51,026 nt of DNA. It comes from Acidobacteriota bacterium. Its GTDB lineage: Bacteria; Acidobacteriota; UBA6911; JACQTF01. The position numbers were made by a program, and so were the translations under genes. The notes under the pieces are model-generated. The model was not told the DNA's origin and did not search any database. It worked only from the letters and a program-made list of their open reading frames with translations. This document shows, piece by piece, positions 32,201-39,366 of this stretch. Each line of letters opens with the position of its first letter. The first letter of the stretch is position 1. Location of the stretch: NCBI GenBank assembly GCA_016210925.1, contig JACQTF010000031.1, forward strand, positions 1 to 51,026, written 5' to 3'.

Positions 32201-32388
32201 GTTCGCAGGACAGCGTTGATCAAGGAGGGTACCCGGGTCATCGGAGAGGTAGCCATCGGCTCCCCATCGGGCGTGTGGTTTCAGGTGGACCTTCTGGGTG
32301 ACGTTCACGCCTCGGGCCTCGGGGAGTTCACCCACAACCGGGGACGGATCCCTGTTGCACGTCGCCCCGGGTGCCCATGCATTTCAAC
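32201..32388 (+). pseudogene. Gamma-carbonic anhydrase, frameshifted N-terminal remnant
   Basis: Before hisS, the frame reads ALIKEGTRVIGEVAIGSPSG and then VWFQVDLLGDVHASGLGEF. This matches the first left-handed beta-helix turns of gamma-class carbonic anhydrases/transferase-hexapeptide proteins (VIGDVxIGxxSSVWFxxVxRGDV). The match then continues in another frame as DGSLLHVAPGAHAF, the NIQDGxVLHV segment, so two bases have been lost near 32340. The metal-binding His residues in the later turns are absent, because hisS begins instead. It lacks a start and most of the protein, so it is inactive. Confidence 0.75.
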
Positions 32389-33684
32389 ATGATTAAGGCG
32401 ATCCGGGGAACGCGGGACATCCTGCCACTTGAAGTCCGAGAGTGGCAACAGGTGGAGGATGCCGCCCGGGAAATCTTCGAACTTTACGCCTACCAGGAGA
32501 TCCGCACGCCGCTCTTCGAGGAGACGGAGCTCTTCGCCAGGAGCATCGGCCAGGAGACCGACATTGTGGCCAAGGAGATGTACTCGTTCCGGGACCGGGG
32601 TGACGTCAGCCTCAGCCTCCGCCCGGAAGGGACCGCCTCCGTCGTCCGGGCCTACATCGAACACCATCTGGACCGGCAAGTCGGCCCGGTGGCCAAGCTC
32701 TACTACATGGGTCCCATGTTCCGCTACGAGCGTCCGCAGAAGGGCCGCTACCGCCAGTTTCATCAGATCGGCGCCGAGGTTCTGGGGTCGGAGCAGCCCA
32801 CGGTCGAAGCCGAGGTCATAGAGATGTTGTTCCTGCTGCTGGATCGCCTGAAGGTTCCCAGCGCTCAATTGCTGATCAACTCCCTGGGGGACGCTGTTTG
32901 CCGGCCCGGGTACCTGGCCTCGTTGAAAGAGTCCGTCGGCGGGCAGCTGGACAAGTTTTGTCCTGACTGCCAGCGCCGTGCCCAGACCAATCCTCTCCGG
33001 GTGTTGGATTGCAAGAACGAATCCTGTCAGCCCCTGATCGCCCGGCTGCCCTCGGTGCTGGACGCGCTATGCTCTCCCTGCCGGGACCATTTCGACCGCT
33101 TTCGCGCTTCCCTGGAGGACCGGGGCCTCCCGTATGCGTTGCAGCCCCGTTTGGTCCGAGGACTCGATTACTACGTCCGGACCACGTTCGAGATCGTCAG
33201 CGGAGAACTGGGGGCCCAGAACGCCCTGGTGGGAGGCGGACGCTACGATGGGCTCTCCGAGCTGCTGGGCGGTCCGCCGGTGCAGGGTTTCGGCTTCGCC
33301 CTGGGACTGGAGCGGTTTGTGTTGGTGCTTCCCGAGTCGGTGACGGAATCTTTGAAGGAAGGGCCCGACGTATTTCTCGCCCCTCTGGGAGACGAGGCCC
33401 ACCGTTACTGCACCGGGCTGGCGACGCGGCTCCGGCGGAGGGGAATCGCGTGCGACCTGGACTACGAGCCGGGCCGCACCCTCAGGAGCCAGATGAAGCA
33501 CGCGGATCGAGTGCGGGCACGGTACGTGCTGATCATCGGAGAGCGCGAATTGGGCTCGGGCCAGTTCACCTTGCGACGCATGTCAGACGGCTGGCAGGAG
33601 CCCATTTCGGAGGAAGGGCTCTTCGCCCATTTCGGGCCGGTGGCCGGTGCGACCGCGCCAACGAATTTCTCCCCCACGGCGTAA
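32389..33684 (+). CDS. hisS: Histidyl-tRNA synthetase
   Basis: A 431-residue class II aminoacyl-tRNA synthetase charging tRNA-His. The N-terminus IKAIRGTRDILP is motif 1-adjacent; motif 2 surrounds YMGPMFRYERPQKGRYRQFHQIGAEVLG; the His-specific loop is RGLDYYVRTTFEIV; motif 3 lies in GGGRYDGLSELLGGPPVQGFGFALGLERF; and the C-terminal anticodon-binding domain begins about FLAPLGDEAHRY. Length fits the bacterial enzyme. ATG 32389 (MIKAIRGTRD) is preferred because the family starts there; ATG 32377 and GTG 32371 are in frame. The upstream gap shows no T-box. aspS follows 34 nt later, a common bacterial pairing. Confidence 0.97.
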   Translation: MIKAIRGTRDILPLEVREWQQVEDAAREIFELYAYQEIRTPLFEETELFARSIGQETDIVAKEMYSFRDRGDVSLSLRPEGTASVVRAYIEHHLDRQVGPVAKLYYMGPMFRYERPQKGRYRQFHQIGAEVLGSEQPTVEAEVIEMLFLLLDRLKVPSAQLLINSLGDAVCRPGYLASLKESVGGQLDKFCPDCQRRAQTNPLRVLDCKNESCQPLIARLPSVLDALCSPCRDHFDRFRASLEDRGLPYALQPRLVRGLDYYVRTTFEIVSGELGAQNALVGGGRYDGLSELLGGPPVQGFGFALGLERFVLVLPESVTESLKEGPDVFLAPLGDEAHRYCTGLATRLRRRGIACDLDYEPGRTLRSQMKHADRVRARYVLIIGERELGSGQFTLRRMSDGWQEPISEEGLFAHFGPVAGATAPTNFSPTA

Positions 33685-33718
33685 ATTTGAGTCCGCGGCG
33701 GGCCCCCCTGTTGAAGTG

Positions 33719-35497
33719 ATGGAACTGGATTCATTGGGCAACTTGCAACGCACCGACAGTTGCGGCGCCCTCACCCTGAAGGACGTGGGGCGTTCGGTCA
33801 CCCTCATGGGGTGGGTGGATGTGCGCCGCGACCTGGGCAACCTCATCTTCGTGGACCTTCGGGACCGGGAAGGAATCACCCAGGTGGTTTTCAAACAGGA
33901 TGTTTCCGGCGAAGCGCACGCCCGGGCCAAGGAACTCCGATCCGAGTACGTGGCTGCGGTCGAAGGTCAGGTGGTGGCCCGCGCCCTCGAGACGGTCAAT
34001 CCCGCCCTCTCCACCGGGGAGGTCGAAGTGCAGGCCCGTCGGTTGTGGATCCTGAACGACGCCCAGACACCTCCTTTCCAGGTCTCCGATGCTGCGAAGG
34101 CTTCCGAGGACATCCGGCTGAAATACCGTTTTCTGGACCTCCGGCGGCCCAAGATGCAGCGCACATTCCGGCTGCGCCACCAGGCGATGCTGGAGATCCG
34201 CACCTATCTGGACTCCAAGGGATTCCTGGAAATCGAGACGCCCATTTTGACCAAATCCACCCCCGAAGGCGCCCGAGACTACCTGGTGCCCAGCCGGGTG
34301 CAACCGGAACGCTTTTACGCCCTCCCCCAGTCTCCGCAATTGTTCAAGCAGATCCTCATGATGTCGGGCTTCGACAAGTACTTCCAGATCGTACGCTGTT
34401 TCCGGGACGAGGACCTGCGGGCGGATCGGCAGCCCGAGTTCACCCAGGTGGATTTGGAGATGTCGTTTGTGCAGCCCGACCAGATCTTCACCCTCATCGA
34501 GCCCCTGCTGCAGCGTGTCTTTCGGCTCGTGGGCACGGAGGTCCCTCTGCCCTTTCCGCGCCTCACCTACGATGAGGCCCTGCGGCGGTTCGGTAGCGAC
34601 AAGCCAGACCTGCGCTTCTCGGTGGAGCTGCAAGATCTCTCGCCCCTTTTCAAGGATTCGGAATTTCGGGTCTTCCGCTCCATCGTGGAGGAGGGGGGCG
34701 TGGCGAAAGCCATCGCCGCCCCCGGAGGCGCGAAATACTCTCGAAGAGAGCTGGAGATTTTCGCGGACGTGGTCAAGCAATTGGGCGCGACAGGGCTGGC
34801 CTGGATCAAGGCGGCGGACGGCGAGATCTCCTCGTCCCTTCCCAAGGTCGTGTTGGAAACACGGCTGCGCCAGATGCTTTCTGCGTGCGGCGCCGCCCAG
34901 GGTGATCTCCTCCTGGTGGTCGCCGGTGCTCCCAAAGTGGTTGCCGAGTCCTTGGGCGCGCTGCGTGTCCACCTGAGCAAACAGGAGCAATGGGCCGATC
35001 CCAGGGCGTTCCAGTTCCTGTGGGTCACGGATTTTCCGCTCTTCGAGTGGAGCGAGGAGGAGAACCGCTACGTCTCCTGCAATCATCCTTTCACGGCGCC
35101 GGTGGAGCAAGACCTGGATCGCCTCGAGTCTGATCCTGCCCGGGTGAAATCCAAAGCGTATGATGTCGTCTTGAACGGAACGGAGATCGGCGGCGGTTCC
35201 ATCCGAATCCATCGGTCGGACCTGCAACAAAGGGTCTTTCGTGCCCTCGGGATCAGTGACGAAGAAGCCGAGCGCCGCTTCGGGTTCTTCCTGGAAGCTT
35301 TGAAGTACGGAACGCCCCCCCACGGCGGGATCGCCCTGGGCCTGGACCGGATCATCATGCTCATGGCCGGCGAATCGTCCATCCGCGACGTCATCGCCTT
35401 TCCCAAGACCGCGCGGGGCACGGACCTGATGACCGAGTCTCCCGCGGAGGTCTCTCCCGAGCAGCTCCGCGAGCTGAAGATTCGCTTCGAGAAATAA
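33719..35497 (+). CDS. aspS: Aspartyl-tRNA synthetase
   Basis: A 592-residue bacterial-type class II synthetase. An N-terminal OB-fold anticodon domain (VTLMGWVDVRRDLGNLIFVDLRDREGITQVVF) is followed by motif 1 (TPILTKSTPEGARDYLVPSR), motif 2 (QLFKQILMMSGFDKYFQIVRCFRDEDLRADRQPEFTQVD, named here as the block spanning residues 215-250) and the inserted GAD domain. Motif 3 with GIALGLDRIIMLMAGE comes near the end. The GAD insert and length are typical of bacterial AspRS. Whether it also charges tRNA-Asn cannot be decided here; gatCAB is not in the window. The ATG at 33719 precedes LDSLGNLQRT, the family beginning. Confidence 0.97.
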   Translation: MELDSLGNLQRTDSCGALTLKDVGRSVTLMGWVDVRRDLGNLIFVDLRDREGITQVVFKQDVSGEAHARAKELRSEYVAAVEGQVVARALETVNPALSTGEVEVQARRLWILNDAQTPPFQVSDAAKASEDIRLKYRFLDLRRPKMQRTFRLRHQAMLEIRTYLDSKGFLEIETPILTKSTPEGARDYLVPSRVQPERFYALPQSPQLFKQILMMSGFDKYFQIVRCFRDEDLRADRQPEFTQVDLEMSFVQPDQIFTLIEPLLQRVFRLVGTEVPLPFPRLTYDEALRRFGSDKPDLRFSVELQDLSPLFKDSEFRVFRSIVEEGGVAKAIAAPGGAKYSRRELEIFADVVKQLGATGLAWIKAADGEISSSLPKVVLETRLRQMLSACGAAQGDLLLVVAGAPKVVAESLGALRVHLSKQEQWADPRAFQFLWVTDFPLFEWSEEENRYVSCNHPFTAPVEQDLDRLESDPARVKSKAYDVVLNGTEIGGGSIRIHRSDLQQRVFRALGISDEEAERRFGFFLEALKYGTPPHGGIALGLDRIIMLMAGESSIRDVIAFPKTARGTDLMTESPAEVSPEQLRELKIRFEK

Positions 35498-35597
35498 ACC
35501 TGAAACGAAGGCAGCCATGGCGCAAGTCGAAGTTTTGGGCCTTCAATTTCAGTGATCGGATTTCCTCGAACAACACAACTCGGATCTTGTCGGCTTC

Positions 35598-35606
35598 TGC
35601 TATGAT
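35598..35606 (+). promoter_or_regulatory. Extended -10 promoter element for mutL
   Basis: TGCTATGAT (35598-35606) has the TGn extension and a TATGAT hexamer. It would start transcription around 35613, just before ATG 35618, so the mutL transcript would be nearly leaderless; no Shine-Dalgarno is seen before this ATG. No -35 match lies at the right distance. Confidence 0.4.
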
Positions 35607-35617
35607 AAGTCCAACGC

Positions 35618-37480
35618 ATGGGGAAGATCCGGGTATTGCCTGAAGAGCTGGCGAATCAGATCGCGGCGGGGGAAGTGGTGGAACGCCCGGCGTCGGTGGT
35701 CAAGGAGCTGTTGGAGAACTCCCTGGATGCTGGCGCGTCCCGGTTGGTGGTGGAGGTGGAGGCGGGCGGCAGGGATTTGGTGCGAGTGCAGGATGACGGC
35801 TGTGGCATGAGCCGGGAGGACGCGGAGCTTGCTTTCGCGCACCATGCGACCAGCAAGATTGCCAGCGCCGATGACCTGCTTCGGATCTCCACCCTGGGTT
35901 TCCGGGGAGAAGCCCTTCCTTCCATTGCCTCGGTTTCCAGGCTCACGTTGCGAACGGTGGATGGCGCTGCGTCCGGGCAAGAGCGGGTAGGCGTTCAGGT
36001 GGAGATCCACGGGGGCCGCTCCTGCCAGGTTCGAGAGATCGCTTGGGCCGCGGGCACCGAGGTCGTGGCCAGGGATTTGTTTTACAACGTGCCCGCCCGG
36101 CGGAAATTTTTGAAGGCGGTCTCCACCGAGCTCAACCATGTGGGCCGGCTGGTGACGCACTACGCGCTGGCGTTTCCCGAGAAGAGCTTCGGGCTCTTTC
36201 ACCAGGGGCTGGAGGTCTTCGCCGTCAGCCCGGTCTCCTCGCTCCCGGAGCGGGTGTACCAGCTTTTCGGCGGGGAGTATGTGCAGAACCTGGTGGAAGT
36301 CCGGCGCGAGTTCGGACGGCTGCGGTTGTCCGGCTACGCGTCGCTGCCCCACGAGCAGCGGACCAACACCTACTCGCAGTTTTTTTTCGTCAACCGGCGC
36401 ATGGTGAGGGACAAGGTCATTACCCACGCTGTGAGCTCCGCGTACAAGGCTGTGCTGCCTTCGGGCATCTACCCGGTGGCGCTGCTGTTCCTGGAAGTCC
36501 CGCCGGAGGAAGTGGACGTGAACGTGCACCCCTCGAAGATCGAGATCCGGTTCCGCGACCAGCGAATGATCCACGACTTGATCCGCTCCGCCTTGGAGGA
36601 AGCCATGATCCAAGGCAGGAAACCGATCCCGAAGTTCGTTCCCTCGTGGCGAGGGGCGCCGTCTGCGGAGGAGGAAGCGGAGCCCGGCCCGGAACCGCCG
36701 TCGCCGTTGGCGGAATCAGTCCAGACGGGCCTCCACTCTGATTTCAACCAGGTGCCCGGCTGGCCGGCCGTGGAACTGCCCCGCAGCTCCGGCCCGGCTC
36801 CTCTGGCCTCGTGGGCCGGCGCATCGGCCCATCGCCCGCGACCCGGCCGCACCTGCGGCGTGGAGACCCTGCAGGCGGAGTTCCTGCCCTCGGACACCTG
36901 GGACTCCAACCTTCGCCCTCTGGGACAATTCAGGGAGAGCTTCATCGTGGCCACCGACCACCTGGGGCTGCTGATCGTGGACCAGCACGTGGCCCACGAA
37001 CGGATCCTGTACGAGCGGGCCTTGGACGGCATGCAGCAATCCCGCGTCCCAGCCCAGCGCCTGCTGCTCCCGTTGACGTTCGACCTGCCTCCGTCGCAGC
37101 GCGTCCTCCTGGAGCGCATTCTCCCGGAGCTGGATACCAATGGCTTCGAAGTGGAGCTGTTCGGAGGGTCCACAGTGGCCGTCCGGGCCGTGCCAGCCGT
37201 GGCCTCGGAATGCGACGCCAGGCTCCTGGTCAACGAGATCCTGGAGGGACTGGAGAGGGAGCAGCGCGATATGGACCTGGCCACCGTCCGCGAGCGGGTT
37301 GCCACCAGCGTCGCCTGCCATGCTGCCATCAAGGTGAACATGCCCCTGACCCGGGAAAAGATGCAGTGGTTGCTGGACGAGTTGATGCGTTGCAGGGTTC
37401 ACACCCTGTGCCCCCATGGCCGGCCCATCATCCTGCGGTACGAGTTTCGTGATATCCTGCGGAACTTCAGGAGAATTTGA
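35618..37480 (+). CDS. mutL: DNA mismatch repair protein MutL
   Basis: A 620-residue MutL. The GHKL ATPase is N-terminal: IAAGEVVERPASVVKELLENSLDAGA (family signature, residues 12-37), VQDDGCGM, HATSKI and GFRGEALPSIASV. A proline-rich linker of about 110 residues (about 350-430) leads to the C-terminal dimerisation domain. There the endonuclease signature reads DQHVAHERILYE (family DQHAxxERxxYE), with ACHAAIKVN and CPHGRP completing the metal site. This is the nicking-endonuclease type used where MutH is absent. ATG 35618 is immediately after an extended -10, suggesting its own promoter. The next gene starts 55 nt after the stop. Confidence 0.96.
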   Translation: MGKIRVLPEELANQIAAGEVVERPASVVKELLENSLDAGASRLVVEVEAGGRDLVRVQDDGCGMSREDAELAFAHHATSKIASADDLLRISTLGFRGEALPSIASVSRLTLRTVDGAASGQERVGVQVEIHGGRSCQVREIAWAAGTEVVARDLFYNVPARRKFLKAVSTELNHVGRLVTHYALAFPEKSFGLFHQGLEVFAVSPVSSLPERVYQLFGGEYVQNLVEVRREFGRLRLSGYASLPHEQRTNTYSQFFFVNRRMVRDKVITHAVSSAYKAVLPSGIYPVALLFLEVPPEEVDVNVHPSKIEIRFRDQRMIHDLIRSALEEAMIQGRKPIPKFVPSWRGAPSAEEEAEPGPEPPSPLAESVQTGLHSDFNQVPGWPAVELPRSSGPAPLASWAGASAHRPRPGRTCGVETLQAEFLPSDTWDSNLRPLGQFRESFIVATDHLGLLIVDQHVAHERILYERALDGMQQSRVPAQRLLLPLTFDLPPSQRVLLERILPELDTNGFEVELFGGSTVAVRAVPAVASECDARLLVNEILEGLEREQRDMDLATVRERVATSVACHAAIKVNMPLTREKMQWLLDELMRCRVHTLCPHGRPIILRYEFRDILRNFRRI

Positions 37481-37535
37481 TCCGGAACCAGGGGTCTCCG
37501 GGGCAGGGTCGTTTTATTTCTCAGGAGCCAGTGCT

Positions 37536-39305
37536 GTGCAACGAGCCGGACTCATCTTGCTTTTGGCTCTCTGGCAGGGCGGAAACACCCTCTCACAGCC
37601 AGACCCGATCCGCAATTATTTGTTCCATCGCCATTTCGCGGAAGGGTGCCATTTCCTCATGGAAGGCCAGCTCCATCAAGCTTCGGTCACGCTGCGCCGC
37701 GCCCTTCGGTACGGATCGCAAGCGGAGAACGGCTCGGTCCTCCACGTGCTGGGGATGATTTCGCTGGACCAGGGCAAGGTCTCTGAGGCCCGGGCGCAGC
37801 TCGAGAAGGCTTTGCGGTTGAATCCCTCCCGGACGGAAGTGCTGCTCCACCTCAGTTATGTCCACTACCGGCTCGGCGAACTGGGCTTGGCGCTCCAGTG
37901 TTTGGATCGCCTCCTGGAGAAGGAACCTGATCATCCCCAGGCACGACACAGCCGGAGCGCAATCCAGCAAGCTCATTCCAGCGGGGGCAAAACCACGCCG
38001 CCCGGGCGGGGCCTGGCTTTTCAGGCGGGAGTGACGGCGCCTGCTTTCTCACCCGGTCTCGAGGGTCCCATGTTCCTCCGCAGCGGCACCCTCAGCGGCG
38101 TGGTCCGTGATGAAGGGGCCCGGCCGGTGGCGGGAGCCTCCCTGGTGGTGACAGACCTGCGGGGAGAGGAGCACCACGCGACGCGGACGGAAGCGGACGG
38201 GCGGTACAGCGTGACTGGACTGGATCTCAGGGGGCACTATAACGTCTTTCTCTCTTCCCCCGGCTATGAGACTCGGGCTTTTCGCCTCCTGAAACCCTAC
38301 CCGGTGCTCTTCCTGTTCAATCACGAATGGAACCTGCGGAGTGCCCGCTTGCCCGTGATAGGAGACTACCTGGATCCGAGAGCCGTTCCCGCTGAGCCAC
38401 ACCGATTCCGCTTCGTCGTGGACGCGATGCTCGTGAACCTGGGGATCTCGGTCCTGGACGGCAGAGGCAGAACGGTTTTCGGCCTCGGCCAGGAAAACTT
38501 CCAGGTGCTGGAGGATGGGCTGCGGCAGGAGGTGCGCTTCTTCGAGAGCGAGAACGCCCCCTTGAGGGTGGGCATTCTCCTGGATACCAGCGGGAGCATG
38601 ACCGGAGGGAAACTGGAGAAGGCCAAGGCGGCGGTGGAGGCTTTGGTCAAGAGCTTCCGGGCCCAGGATCAGGTCTTCCTCCTGACCTTCCACGATCGTG
38701 TAGAGGCCTTGTCCGAATTCACCCCCGATTTCGACTCCCTCAGGGACCGAATGTTGCAGCTCCGGGCCGACGGAAACACGTCTCTGTATGACGCCCTCAA
38801 GGAAGGTTTGGACAGGTTCCGGAACGTGGCGGCGGACTCGGTCTCCGGCCTGAGTCGAAATGCCCTGATCCTGGTGACCGACGGCCGGGATGTCGGCAGC
38901 CGGCGCAACCTGGACCAGGTGCTGGCGGAGATCCAGCGCAGCTCCGTTCCCATCTTCGCCATCGGGCTCTACGACCTGCCGGAGATCATCAACTATTTGC
39001 ACTACTACCGGATCAACCCCCTGTTCGGTCAACTGCCCCACAATCCCTTGAAAATCCTGCAGCGCCTGGCCTCGGTCTCCGGAGGCCTGGCATTTTTCCC
39101 GGACAAAGCTCAGCAGGTGGAGGAGATCTTTCGCTTGATTCTGGGCCAGTTGCGCAGCCAGTACAACCTGGCCTATGTCCCTCGAAACCGGGAGCGGGAC
39201 GGACGCTTTCGCAGGATCGACATCCAGGTGATCAACGAACAGGGCCAGACCCAACCCTACTTCGTTGCCGGACGGGAAGGCTACGTCCTCCCGTCCTATC
39301 CCTAA
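37536..39305 (+). CDS. Exported TPR and VWA domain protein (VWFA-related Acidobacterial type)
   Basis: A 589-residue exported protein. GTG 37536 (MQRAGLILLLALW) is preceded by CAGGAG at 8 nt and yields a signal peptide. Residues 35-135 hold about three TPR units (VLHVLGMISLDQGKVSEA, VLLHLSYVHYRLGELGLA). Residues 183-265 are a carboxypeptidase-regulatory-like beta-sandwich (GVVRDEGARPVAGASLVVTD, DGRYSVTGLD). Residues 295-570 are a VWA domain whose MIDAS reads DTSGSM (Asp350, Ser352, Ser354). The linker FGLGQENFQVLEDGLRQEVRFF is the hallmark of TIGR03436, a domain described from Acidobacteriota. Such proteins probably bind or display partners at the cell surface; no enzyme activity is implied. 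Confidence 0.9.
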   Translation: MQRAGLILLLALWQGGNTLSQPDPIRNYLFHRHFAEGCHFLMEGQLHQASVTLRRALRYGSQAENGSVLHVLGMISLDQGKVSEARAQLEKALRLNPSRTEVLLHLSYVHYRLGELGLALQCLDRLLEKEPDHPQARHSRSAIQQAHSSGGKTTPPGRGLAFQAGVTAPAFSPGLEGPMFLRSGTLSGVVRDEGARPVAGASLVVTDLRGEEHHATRTEADGRYSVTGLDLRGHYNVFLSSPGYETRAFRLLKPYPVLFLFNHEWNLRSARLPVIGDYLDPRAVPAEPHRFRFVVDAMLVNLGISVLDGRGRTVFGLGQENFQVLEDGLRQEVRFFESENAPLRVGILLDTSGSMTGGKLEKAKAAVEALVKSFRAQDQVFLLTFHDRVEALSEFTPDFDSLRDRMLQLRADGNTSLYDALKEGLDRFRNVAADSVSGLSRNALILVTDGRDVGSRRNLDQVLAEIQRSSVPIFAIGLYDLPEIINYLHYYRINPLFGQLPHNPLKILQRLASVSGGLAFFPDKAQQVEEIFRLILGQLRSQYNLAYVPRNRERDGRFRRIDIQVINEQGQTQPYFVAGREGYVLPSYP

Positions 39306-39308
39306 GAA

Positions 39309-39366
39309 CTGGAAGGATGGAAGACTGGAAGACTGATCTTCCATTCTTCCAACCTCCCAGTCTTCT
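39309..39366. repeat. CTGGAAGA tandem repeat, folded as an inverted repeat
   Basis: The left part is CTGGAAGGATGGAAGACTGGAAGACTG (39309-39335); the right part (39338-39365) is CTTCCATTCTTCC followed by AACCTCCCAGTCTTC, the complementary sense. It lies between convergent genes (stop 39305 and stop 39365), overlapping the latter's stop by two bases. The same unit occurs at 16.85 kb. It may serve as a bidirectional terminator-like stem. Confidence 0.75.

Noticed and set aside
31753..32388. A T-box or histidine attenuator for hisS
   Set aside because: I looked for the T-box core (AGGGTGGNACCGCG) and a His-rich leader peptide. GGAGGGTACCCGGG near 32222 only resembles it and lies inside the carbonic anhydrase remnant; no terminator follows.
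33731..35518. Open reading frame of about 595 codons antisense to aspS
   Set aside because: It is the shadow of aspS in a GC-rich sequence with few stops; its translation shows no domain and the sense strand is fully conserved AspRS.
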